64,000 nt of DNA from assembly GCA_020628095.1 (NCBI GenBank), contig JAHDFP010000004.1, forward strand, positions 1 to 64,000. Reading direction: 5' to 3'. Within the stretch, counting starts at the first letter, position 1; every line of letters begins with the position of its first letter. The position numbers and the translations under genes are program-made. This document shows, piece after piece, positions 8,232 to 15,747 of the stretch. Source of the DNA: Saprospiraceae bacterium (GTDB lineage Bacteria; Bacteroidota; Bacteroidia; Chitinophagales; Saprospiraceae). The notes under the pieces are model-generated. The model ran no database searches and had not been told where the DNA came from. It saw only the letters and a program-made list of their open reading frames with translations.

Positions 8232-8915
8232 ATGATTCTAAAATCAAGAAAAATCACCTCTTGGACTTTTATGGTCCTTTCTTTCTTCGCTCTGGCTTTT
8301 ACCGCTTGTGAGACGGAAGAAACTGCTCAACTTATCGATACTCAAGAATTTACTGATGGTGCTATCAATGGTCTGCAAAAAAGTGCCATAGGAAAAAATC
8401 ATTGCTTAGAATTTGTATTTCCTATAGGCATCGAGTTTAATGACGGTACGACTGTAGATGTCGATAGCTACGAAAGCCTAAAGGATACAATCAAAGGATG
8501 GTTACAGGCTAACGAACTAGAAAGAAGCAGAGATAACAAGCCTGATCTTATCTATCCTATACAGGTGGTCAACCAGGAAGGTGAAGTCGTCGATGTCGCT
8601 TCTCAAGAAGAATTAGTTGCACTAAAAGAAGAATGCCAGAGCAGCAGAGGTGACCGACAAGGAAGAGGTGGAAGAGGATTCAAGTGTTTCTCTTTAGTCT
8701 ACCCTATCACGATAACTATAGGTGACGAATCCCAAACTTTTGAAGACAAACAAACTCTTAAGCAAGCTGTAAGAGCTTATAAAGAAGAAGCGGGAGAAGA
8801 TGCAGAACGTCCATCATTGGTCTTTCCAGTGACTGTAGAGCTAGAAGACGGTACTCAACAAGATATATCTAGTCAAGAAGACCTAGATGCTCTTAAAGAA
8901 GAGTGCAAGAACTAA
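8232..8915 (+). CDS. Lipoprotein made of four tandem P-[IV]-x-[VI] repeats
   Basis: This is a 227-residue lipoprotein (lipobox AFTAC, Cys26) of unknown function. The mature part is an internal duplication, residues 58-135 and 152-225. Each half starts at a Cys and ends in ALKEEC, and each contains two copies of a unit of the form hydrophobic-[YF]P[IV]x[VI], acidic-Gly turn, then a short helix. The four units start at FVFPIGI, LIYPIQV, LVYPITI and LVFPVTV. An RG-rich linker (SSRGDRQGRGGRG) joins the halves. It is followed by a terminator and then a haloperoxidase-like lipoprotein gene in the same direction. I do not recognise a named family; a surface or periplasmic binding role is a guess. 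Confidence 0.8.
   Translation: MILKSRKITSWTFMVLSFFALAFTACETEETAQLIDTQEFTDGAINGLQKSAIGKNHCLEFVFPIGIEFNDGTTVDVDSYESLKDTIKGWLQANELERSRDNKPDLIYPIQVVNQEGEVVDVASQEELVALKEECQSSRGDRQGRGGRGFKCFSLVYPITITIGDESQTFEDKQTLKQAVRAYKEEAGEDAERPSLVFPVTVELEDGTQQDISSQEDLDALKEECKN
8403..8906 (+). repeat. In-gene duplication (two halves, four repeat units)
   Basis: Codons 58-135 (8403-8636) and 152-225 (8685-8906) encode similar halves bounded by cysteines. Each half ends in ALKEEC. The similarity is at protein level and the DNA has diverged, so the duplication is old. Confidence 0.75.
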
Positions 8916-8943
8916 GACTTATTTGATTGTTCCGTGTCTTATG

Positions 8944-8974
8944 AGCCAGATGGTTTGTACCATCTGGCTTTCTT
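8944..8974 (+). terminator. Rho-independent terminator after the repeat lipoprotein
   Basis: AGCCAGATGG (8944-8953) pairs perfectly over 10 bp with CCATCTGGCT (8960-8969) around TTTGTA, followed by TTCTT. It separates the repeat lipoprotein from the haloperoxidase-like gene. Confidence 0.8.
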
Positions 8975-9101
8975 ATAACCTCTTCATTTTCTTTAGAAGA
9001 CTTCCATTAGAAAAAAACCATTACTCGATTTGGCCAATTCGCTATCTGGATCTATAAGATCCGTGCTAACAATATTTTCTAATCCTATAAAAAGTAAAAT
9101 T

Positions 9102-10568
9102 ATGACTCAGCAATTATTCAAATACGGAATCGCCTTTCTGTTATTCGCCGTACTTATGCAATCATGCTCCGAGGATACAGAACTTATCTCATCCGAAGAA
9201 TCCGAATTCAGAGATAATAGAAGAGGGAATGGTAGAAACGGGAATGGAGATAACGACGGGAATGGAAATGACAATGATAACGGCAATAACAACGAACAGC
9301 GATTGTCAAGATTACATAACGACATTGTCGAAGAGTGGACAGATCTATTTCTGGAACTCGATAGATATGCCGAAGGTATGCGTCCCAATTCTACATCGAG
9401 AGCCTTAGCCTATATTCATCTAGGAGTATATGAAACAGCTCTTGCAGGAATGCGTGGATATGTCTCTAATACAACTTATCTCTCAGGACTCGAAATCGAT
9501 CACGACCAGCAGGCGGAAAACATCAACTATGAGTTAGCCATAAATGCAGCTTATGCCGTTCTGATGGACCATTTTGTGATCAATATATCTTCTGATTTAG
9601 CCCAAGAGATCGACCGACTAGAAAATCAAATGGAAAGACGCCTTAGTCGAGATATCAGACGCGAAGCCGTAGAAGAATCACAAGAGTGGGGCATATATGT
9701 GGCGGAGCAGGTTATAAGCTATGCACTAACCGATCAGGCCGCTATGGACCAAATCTACGATCCTCAGCCGCTTTCTTATGATCCACCGTCAGGAGATGGC
9801 TACTGGACATTTTCGGCAGAGCCAGAGAGAGCATTATTTCCATACTGGGAATCTGTAAGGACTTTCGTCATAGCACCAGACGAAACATCCACGGTACCGC
9901 CAATAGCTTATAGCGAAGACCCTAGCAGCGAATATTATAAACAAATGCTAGAAGTCTACGAAGTCAACAATACCGCTAAGAGCGAAGACAATGAGCAACT
10001 ATGGATAGCCGAGTTTTGGAGTGACGATGTGACGGGATTGACATTCAGCCCACCAGCTAGGCAATATGCTATTGCTAATCAGCTGATCGAACAGTATGAT
10101 ATGAATCTGGAAGAGACCATCGCATTCTATCTTAAGCTAGGATATGCGCTTAATGATGCCGCCGTAGCTACATGGAAATATAAGTACCAATATATGGTGA
10201 TGCGACCTAATGTCTACATCCATGAGTTTATAGATTCAGATTTTCAGACTAACCTGTATAGACTTATTCCTTGGCCTAATCCAACGTTTCCAGGATACCC
10301 GTCTGGTCACTCTGCATTTGCTTCGGCTGCAGCAGGAGTGTTCATAGATTTGTTTGGGGATGAGACTGACTTTACAGATAAATCTCACGAGGGTCGGACA
10401 GAGTTCAGAAGTACGCCTCGTACATACTCGACATTCACAGAGATGGCGGCAGAGAATGGTTACTCTAGAATTCCTCTCGGTGTACATATCAAAATGGATT
10501 GCACAGAAGGATTACGACTGGGATACGAAATAGCTGATGCCGTAAATACACTACAACTTACACGCTAG
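9102..10568 (+). CDS. Vanadium-dependent haloperoxidase / PAP2-like lipoprotein
   Basis: This 488-residue lipoprotein has signal peptide MTQQLFKYGIAFLLFAVLMQ with lipobox Cys22. A low-complexity Gly/Asn/Asp linker (about 40-65) is followed by a helical enzyme domain. The oxyanion site common to vanadium haloperoxidases and PAP2 phosphatases is complete: K361-x6-R368-P, PSGHS (His403) and S455-R456-x5-H462-x3-D466. The length and the helical N-terminal half fit the vanadium haloperoxidase branch better than short PAP2 phosphatases. The reaction could be halide oxidation with H2O2 or phosphate ester hydrolysis; sequence reading cannot decide. The ATG at 9102 is preferred over an upstream in-frame ATG at 9030 because it gives the lipoprotein signal. 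The location is probably outer membrane. Confidence 0.87.
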   Translation: MTQQLFKYGIAFLLFAVLMQSCSEDTELISSEESEFRDNRRGNGRNGNGDNDGNGNDNDNGNNNEQRLSRLHNDIVEEWTDLFLELDRYAEGMRPNSTSRALAYIHLGVYETALAGMRGYVSNTTYLSGLEIDHDQQAENINYELAINAAYAVLMDHFVINISSDLAQEIDRLENQMERRLSRDIRREAVEESQEWGIYVAEQVISYALTDQAAMDQIYDPQPLSYDPPSGDGYWTFSAEPERALFPYWESVRTFVIAPDETSTVPPIAYSEDPSSEYYKQMLEVYEVNNTAKSEDNEQLWIAEFWSDDVTGLTFSPPARQYAIANQLIEQYDMNLEETIAFYLKLGYALNDAAVATWKYKYQYMVMRPNVYIHEFIDSDFQTNLYRLIPWPNPTFPGYPSGHSAFASAAAGVFIDLFGDETDFTDKSHEGRTEFRSTPRTYSTFTEMAAENGYSRIPLGVHIKMDCTEGLRLGYEIADAVNTLQLTR

Positions 10569-10584
10569 GTAATTTTTAAAAAAA

Positions 10585-10622
10585 GAGGAGAGAGGAGTCT
10601 TGGGCTTCTCTCTCTATTATAA
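10585..10622 (+). terminator. Rho-independent terminator after the haloperoxidase-like gene
   Basis: AGAGAGGAG (10589-10597) pairs with CTTCTCTCT (10605-10613) around TCTTGGG. It has one G-U pair and is followed by an AT-rich stretch with only a weak T run. Confidence 0.6.
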
Positions 10623-10790
10623 AAAAGATCAGACATTTATACCCTTTAGTATAACGATATAACCCTTATCTGTGACAGTGTTTTAGTATTATAATTAATA
10701 AATTTTTCATCGTAATAATTATTGTCACACTTCACTTATTACATAGTTCTAATGGTGATAAATAAAATCAAAAAAATAAATATTATCATC

Positions 10791-11498
10791 ATGAAAAATT
10801 ATTTGTTATTTGCTCTTTCCTTACTCTTTATTGTTAGCTGTGCTAAAGACGACACAGGACCAGAAACAACCGTCGATGAAATCGCGGATCTGGAACTAGA
10901 AATAAGAAAAAACTGTAACGATGGAGAATTTAGTATTTTCGATGCAACGGGTATTAATCAGTATCTAGCTTCTTTCTCAAACTGTAAAGGACTTATTCCA
11001 GAGGGTTGTCCTAACTTATGCAGTGAATATGTCAAAGATTGCTTTACCATAACAAACCCTTGTATAACCAAAGAAGATTTGCGGAAATGGGTAAGAAATG
11101 AAGTTTGGACTCAGAATCCATGCGGAAAGCCATATAATGGTATTTGCAATCCTTCCATTTCTTTAGAGGTAACCAATGGCGTCCCGAGATATTGCTTGTC
11201 TGGTACTGTATGGAAATGCCCTATCGAAACTCAAGATGACCCAAGTGAGCCAACATCTTCTCCTTGTGATGAAATAAGCGTGAATCACAGCACGACTTTT
11301 GATGGTGCGACAGGAGAAACCACACACACTTTTGTCATCACCAATAATTCTGCCTTCCCTAGAGATATTCTTATCAATGGCAACGTGGTCACTTCAATAC
11401 CACCAGGAGGAACTGCGACAGTAGTTTACAGCTCTAATAGTACAGTTACTTTAGGACTTATGAAATGTACAATAGGAACTTATAATCCTATAGGATAA
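10791..11498 (+). CDS. Cysteine-rich lipoprotein, unknown function
   Basis: This is a 235-residue lipoprotein (MKNYLLFALSLLFIVSC, lipobox Cys17). The mature part holds twelve further cysteines, an even number concentrated between about residues 40 and 185 (for example EGCPNLCSEY, KDCF, NPCGKPYNGIC). This suggests several disulfides in an extracytoplasmic domain. The last 70 residues look like a beta-sandwich (NHSTTFDGATGETTHTF, NNSAFPRDILING, IPPGGT). An in-frame ATG at 10722 gives a poor N terminus, so the ATG at 10791 is chosen. I do not recognise the family. Confidence 0.75.
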   Translation: MKNYLLFALSLLFIVSCAKDDTGPETTVDEIADLELEIRKNCNDGEFSIFDATGINQYLASFSNCKGLIPEGCPNLCSEYVKDCFTITNPCITKEDLRKWVRNEVWTQNPCGKPYNGICNPSISLEVTNGVPRYCLSGTVWKCPIETQDDPSEPTSSPCDEISVNHSTTFDGATGETTHTFVITNNSAFPRDILINGNVVTSIPPGGTATVVYSSNSTVTLGLMKCTIGTYNPIG

Positions 11499-11590
11499 AG
11501 AAAAGTTAACTCGATAACGAGGGTATTGTAGCTTTCGTATAGACACTTCTTACGTAAGTGACTTTCAAAAAGAATTAGTATTTAATCTCA

Positions 11591-11630
11591 GCCCTGTGCA
11601 TCTAATTAGTGTGCAGGGCATTTTCGTTTT
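11591..11630 (+). terminator. Rho-independent terminator
   Basis: GCCCTGTGCA (11591-11600) pairs with TGTGCAGGGC (11610-11619) with two G-U pairs around TCTAATTAG, followed by a T-rich tract. It lies about 90 bases after the cysteine-rich lipoprotein gene. Confidence 0.75.
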
Positions 11631-11670
11631 ATACCTCAACAGAAAAAATTTCTTAACTTTTGTAAAAAGT

Positions 11671-11700
11671 TTTGTCACAAAATAGTTCAGGCTATGTTAT
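11671..11700 (+). promoter_or_regulatory. Possible promoter of the sigma-factor gene at 11737
   Basis: TTTG (11671-11674) and TATGTTAT (11693-11700) are spaced 18 nt apart. They resemble the Bacteroidota -33 TTTG and -7 TAnnTTTG elements, with two mismatches at the end of the -7 box. The predicted leader is about 30 nt. Confidence 0.3.
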
Positions 11701-11736
11701 AGTGCATGAGATTAATTACTAATATACTTATACCTG

Positions 11737-12348
11737 ATGTTTGAGTCCCAATCAACGAATACCCCGTCTAAGGTGAGAAAAATCCCATCTCTGAAGGATA
11801 ATTTTGGTCTTACTAAGTCTCAGTTTGATAGGTATGTAGAGAATCTAAGAGAAGGTGATGATAGTTTTTTTACCGATCATCTTGCGACACAACTCCCAGA
11901 AAGCATGTCCTATCTCCAAGCAAAATTCGGCTGTAGCCGAGACAAAGCCTATGACACCTGTTTGGATACTTTTCTCAATTTCAGAACCAAAATTTTAAAT
12001 GGAAAAATAACTTATGGTAATCTCCGATTTCTTTTCACCCGCATGTGTATTAACGAGTATATAGATCATGGCAAAAATCAAATCAAGGTTAAAAAAAGTA
12101 TCTGCGAATTTTTGGCACTGCAAAAAAATCAGACCGTTGATCAAGAAGACTTTTTTGTCACCTTAGACTGGGCTATAGATCAATTACCAGATATAGAAAA
12201 GGACTTAATCAAAGATTTGTATTATTCCGAAAAGAGCATGCAGACTCTAGCAGAAGAAAAATCCCTTTCTTACTCCAATCTCAGAAAGAAAAAGGAAAGA
12301 ACAATTAAAAAAATCAGAACATATTTCTTTAACAGAATTACCAACTAA
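11737..12348 (+). CDS. ECF-like RNA polymerase sigma factor
   Basis: This 203-residue protein has sigma-70 family organisation. A region 2-like segment (about 45-125) contains the helical stretch DKAYDTCLDTFLNFRTKI, where the -10-recognition helix normally lies, and LRFLFTRMCINEYIDHG. A region 4-like segment (about 140-195) contains LDWAIDQLPDIEKDLIKDLYY and a helix-turn-helix SMQTLAEEKSLSYSNLRKKK. It is divergent from standard ECF factors. The gene 24 nt downstream encodes a single-pass membrane protein that is probably its partner, so an anti-sigma pair is inferred. Confidence 0.75.
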   Translation: MFESQSTNTPSKVRKIPSLKDNFGLTKSQFDRYVENLREGDDSFFTDHLATQLPESMSYLQAKFGCSRDKAYDTCLDTFLNFRTKILNGKITYGNLRFLFTRMCINEYIDHGKNQIKVKKSICEFLALQKNQTVDQEDFFVTLDWAIDQLPDIEKDLIKDLYYSEKSMQTLAEEKSLSYSNLRKKKERTIKKIRTYFFNRITN

Positions 12349-12372
12349 ATTCTTAGAAAAAACTTGCAAATT

Positions 12373-12936
12373 ATGTCAGAACTCAACGATATGGACTCCT
12401 TACTAAAGGAGAAATATAGAAGACAAAGAAAAGAGGAGTGGAAAAAGAAAATTCCGATACCTAGCTCTGATATTGATGAGCCTAAGGAATCAAAAGTTTC
12501 TAAACCATTGATTTACCTAGCAGGGATGGCACTGCTTATTATAGGAGCACTGCTCATCCAAAATAACAAGTCAAAAAATATTATACCAAAAATGATCGAT
12601 GCTATACCTCTAGCTTCTTATGAGACAGAGGTATTAAGAGGAGAAGAAAAGGACTTATCAGATGTCAGTGAAGACATAGACGAAGTCAAGAAATTTTACA
12701 ATGCGGTGTATATCTTGAAGTATTCAGACGCACAATTACCAGATGCCATTAAGACTTTTGAGTATTTTGCTAACTACAAAAACCCCTATCAGTTAGATGC
12801 CCTATGGATGAAAGCTCTGGCACATGCTAAAAGCAATGACAAAAAACTCGCCATAAAGGCACTAGATAAGCTCAGTGCTAGCGGTACGTACCAACAGCAA
12901 AACATCGTAAAATTACTAGATCATCTAACCAAATAA
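12373..12936 (+). CDS. Membrane partner of the sigma factor, TPR-like C terminus
   Basis: This 187-residue protein has a basic cytoplasmic N terminus (LKEKYRRQRKEEWKKK), one transmembrane helix (about 52-68, PLIYLAGMALLIIGALLIQ) and a periplasmic helical region. The last 90 residues look TPR-like (LPDAIKTFEYFANYKNPYQLDALWMKALAH in two helices, then KKLAIKALDKL). It follows the sigma gene by 24 nt, so it probably binds or regulates it. The ATG at 12373 is preferred over an upstream TTG. I find no known anti-sigma domain, so the function is inferred from context. Confidence 0.6.
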   Translation: MSELNDMDSLLKEKYRRQRKEEWKKKIPIPSSDIDEPKESKVSKPLIYLAGMALLIIGALLIQNNKSKNIIPKMIDAIPLASYETEVLRGEEKDLSDVSEDIDEVKKFYNAVYILKYSDAQLPDAIKTFEYFANYKNPYQLDALWMKALAHAKSNDKKLAIKALDKLSASGTYQQQNIVKLLDHLTK

Positions 12937-13009
12937 CTCGGAAAAAATCTTTCCAAGATCAAAAACCCACCTGCATAATTCCATAAAGCCAGAGGATGGA
13001 AAAATCCCT

Positions 13010-13017
13010 TAACTTTG
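13010..13017 (+). promoter_or_regulatory. Bacteroidota -7 element (TAACTTTG)
   Basis: This is an exact TAnnTTTG match 34 nt upstream of the DksA-like gene. No clear -33 TTTG is seen at the expected distance. Confidence 0.4.
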
Positions 13018-13051
13018 ACTTTAGTTAGAATATCAAAACTTTCCAATCCTA

Positions 13052-13387
13052 ATGAAAGAAGAAGATAAGAAAGCACTAAAAACCAAAATAGAAGAACTCA
13101 TAGTCAAGTACGATCAAGATATTATCGAGACAGAAAAAATGACGCAGCCTATTGCGCCAGAAAATTCTCTCGGTAGAGTAAGTCGCATGGATGCCATCAA
13201 TAATAAAAGTGTCATGGAAGCTTCCCTTAGAAATAAAATATCCAAAAGAAACAAACTGAAAATGGCTCTTACTCAGATAGGACAACCTGGTTTTGGTAAT
13301 TGTTCTTCTTGTAAGAAAGAGATAAATCCAGCGAGACTGATGTATATGCCTGAGGTAACCTTATGTATCCGCTGTGCTGATCGCTAG
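13052..13387 (+). CDS. DksA/TraR-type zinc-finger protein
   Basis: This 111-residue cytoplasmic protein has a helical N-terminal two-thirds and a C4 zinc finger at the C terminus. The finger pattern is NCSSCKKEI, then RLMYMPEVTLCIRCADR (C-x2-C...C-x2-C). This matches the short DksA/TraR proteins that act on RNA polymerase. The acidic coiled-coil tip typical of E. coli DksA is not obvious, so regulation with ppGpp is uncertain. Its stop codon shares the tetranucleotide CTAG with the stop of the convergent hemA gene. Confidence 0.85.
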   Translation: MKEEDKKALKTKIEELIVKYDQDIIETEKMTQPIAPENSLGRVSRMDAINNKSVMEASLRNKISKRNKLKMALTQIGQPGFGNCSSCKKEINPARLMYMPEVTLCIRCADR

Positions 13388-14610
13388 TCGATATTCTTGC
13401 TGAGTTTCATCGGCACAGATACACATTTTTTTTCCATATAATCCATCATATCCATGACGAGTTTCTTGGCTTCAGGATTGAGGTTTTCGATTCTACTTTT
13501 ATACACTTGGTCCAATGCGCGTCGCTTTATACTACTTATTTCTTGTGGAATATGAGATAAGGCCAGCTCTATCTGTCGATCCTGCAATAACTTACCGAAT
13601 TCCAAAACCTGCTCTTCTATTATAGGTTTTGCCTTTTGGATTTCCTTTTTTCTGAACTGAAGATTCTTTTCGGCTATTTCCTTGAGGCTTTGTATATCTA
13701 TATACTCTGTATTACAATGATCTACGACTTCGGCATCTATGTTACGTGGTACAGAGAGATCTATGAGTAACTTTTTTGATTTATCAGAGTTAAGCATTTT
13801 CTGATAGAGCGGTAGATCGATGATGACCTTATTAGCCGATGTACATATTATGACTATGTCAAATGATCGGACCTCACTCAGCTCATTGATATGATATGAT
13901 TGTGCATCGAGCATCTCAGCCAGATCACGTGCATTATTTATACTCCTATTATATATGTGTATATTATCGAACTCGTATTTCTTTAAAAATTTACTGACCA
14001 GTTGATTGGTTTCGCCAGTACCTATGAGGAGTATCTTATCTTTTTTGCCAGGATTATTCTCCATCATTTTTCTGATGGCTAGAGAGACTACTGACAGAGC
14101 CTTCTCACCTATTTTGGTCTGACTATATATCTTCTTAGCCGTCGCAACGGTGGCTTTTTCCAGTAACCTCAGATTATCACCTATGGCACCCATATCCTGC
14201 GCCCTACGATATGCCTCTCTGAATTGTTTGAATATTTCTCTTTCTCCCACGACCAGAGAGTCTATAGAAGAGGCTAGTTCGAATATATGCGATACAGCCT
14301 GAGATCCAGCATACATGCTCACATAAGTACCAATATTATCTAAGGTATTAGGCTTGAGATCAGGATTAACTATCTGAAAGAACTGAGGAAGAAAGTCTTT
14401 GTCCGTGGAAAAATGACCGAATAGAATAAATGATACCCTGTTACAGGTCTCTAAGTAGATACACTCTTCTATATCGAATTGCTTTCTTAGTCTTTGGATT
14501 ACCTGTGGCTCAGAATCAGACTTCTTGTTGATAAAAAAGTTAGAAATCTCCTGTACATCGAGGGTATGATGTGTAACAGTGACAACCTTGAATCGACTTA
14601 AAAGACTCAT
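13384..14610 (-). CDS. hemA: Glutamyl-tRNA reductase
   Basis: This enzyme reduces glutamyl-tRNA(Glu) to glutamate-1-semialdehyde with NADPH, the first step of C5 tetrapyrrole synthesis. Visible motifs are YLETCNRV with the catalytic Cys, SHIFELASSIDSLVVGE, the NADPH-binding LLIGTGETN and a C-terminal helical dimerisation region. Length is about 408 residues, normal for the family. The ATG at 14610 (MSLLSRFKVVTVTHHT) fits family N termini better than an upstream start at 14631. The next heme genes are not adjacent. Its 3' end overlaps the convergent DksA-like gene by 4 bp. Confidence 0.96.
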   Translation of the reverse strand: MSLLSRFKVVTVTHHTLDVQEISNFFINKKSDSEPQVIQRLRKQFDIEECIYLETCNRVSFILFGHFSTDKDFLPQFFQIVNPDLKPNTLDNIGTYVSMYAGSQAVSHIFELASSIDSLVVGEREIFKQFREAYRRAQDMGAIGDNLRLLEKATVATAKKIYSQTKIGEKALSVVSLAIRKMMENNPGKKDKILLIGTGETNQLVSKFLKKYEFDNIHIYNRSINNARDLAEMLDAQSYHINELSEVRSFDIVIICTSANKVIIDLPLYQKMLNSDKSKKLLIDLSVPRNIDAEVVDHCNTEYIDIQSLKEIAEKNLQFRKKEIQKAKPIIEEQVLEFGKLLQDRQIELALSHIPQEISSIKRRALDQVYKSRIENLNPEAKKLVMDMMDYMEKKCVSVPMKLSKNID

Positions 14611-14769
14611 CAATAGACAAAAATATCTCAATAACCATAATATATTGTCATAAGTATGTAATTATCGGTATATGCTATATCCCTATTATTTAAGATATAT
14701 TCTTAGCTTTTTATGATTTTGGCACTTACCTTCATACACTTATTGCGATAATCATAATTTTCCCAGTCG

Positions 14770-15747
14770 GTGCTTGCTTTATTTAGAAGAAATCTATTTT
14801 CCAATATTATTTTATTATTCTGTTTTTGCGGTATTCTGCATGGGGTTTATTTCTTCTTGGACTACGATTCGCCTGCCTTCTATTCCCCTTATCCATTTCT
14901 AGAAAGTATTAACGGAATATTCGATCACCTCAGTAGTCGTGTTGTCATAAGTAGTGTCATTATTTTTCTACAGGCCATGTTGCTTTCCAGGATGGTTATC
15001 ATACATAGGCTAAGTAGAGAGCTGAGTCTTATACCAGGAGCCGTTTTTATTCTTTACTGTTTGACCATATTAGAAAGCCAAGTTTTCGATTATATCATCG
15101 TTGCTAATCTCTTCTTCCTTCTGAGTCTTAATAGCCTATTCAAACTATATAAAAAGTACAAACCTATAGGCACAATTTTCAATGCGGGGTTTTGGCTAGG
15201 CATTGCTGTCATGATATACTTTCCTTATGCCATTTTCTTTATCTCTTTGATCTTCGGATTGATTAATCTGAGAAACTTCGATTACAAAGAGTTTTTACAA
15301 TTATTACTCGGATTTCTATGTAGTATTTTTTTAGCAGGTGTTGCCTTTTACTTTTTTGATTTATTAGAAGTATATAAAAATTATCTGCTTGCCAATGTAT
15401 CTATACCTTCTTTTTCTCTCGATGATACCATATTATGGATTAAGCCCGGCTTATTACTCATAACCATCCTACTACTTATCGTGATGCAAAATTCTATCCG
15501 CAAGAAGAAAAAATATGATGCGATAAGGAAGATAGAGCTGACTTATAGCTTACTATTGTTATCTGCTCTGAGTCTGTTTTTTTCTTCTGACCTAAGTATT
15601 TCTCACCTTATAATTTGCTCCGTGCCCATTGGCATATTAGGAGGGTTAATTATGGAGAAAAAAGACAACCACATGATCAAAGAGGTCGTTTTTATTGTTC
15701 TGATAGGGTTATTTCTTATTCTGCCTTATAACCTCATTCAGATATAA
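14770..15747 (+). CDS. Multi-pass membrane protein, DUF6427-like
   Basis: This 325-residue integral membrane protein has about nine or ten hydrophobic helices spread over its whole length. A charged cytoplasmic loop (QNSIRKKKKYDAIRKIEL) lies near residue 245. Overall size and helix pattern resemble the DUF6427 family of Bacteroidota, but I cannot confirm this by eye. It starts with GTG. Its 3' end overlaps the convergent PqiA-like gene by 10 bp. No catalytic motif is visible. Confidence 0.7.
   Translation: MLALFRRNLFSNIILLFCFCGILHGVYFFLDYDSPAFYSPYPFLESINGIFDHLSSRVVISSVIIFLQAMLLSRMVIIHRLSRELSLIPGAVFILYCLTILESQVFDYIIVANLFFLLSLNSLFKLYKKYKPIGTIFNAGFWLGIAVMIYFPYAIFFISLIFGLINLRNFDYKEFLQLLLGFLCSIFLAGVAFYFFDLLEVYKNYLLANVSIPSFSLDDTILWIKPGLLLITILLLIVMQNSIRKKKKYDAIRKIELTYSLLLLSALSLFFSSDLSISHLIICSVPIGILGGLIMEKKDNHMIKEVVFIVLIGLFLILPYNLIQI

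Noticed and set aside
9107-9388. 93-codon minus-strand frame with Leu/Ser/Pro-rich product
   Set aside because: It is the antisense of the Gly/Asn/Asp low-complexity linker and enzyme start of the haloperoxidase-like gene.
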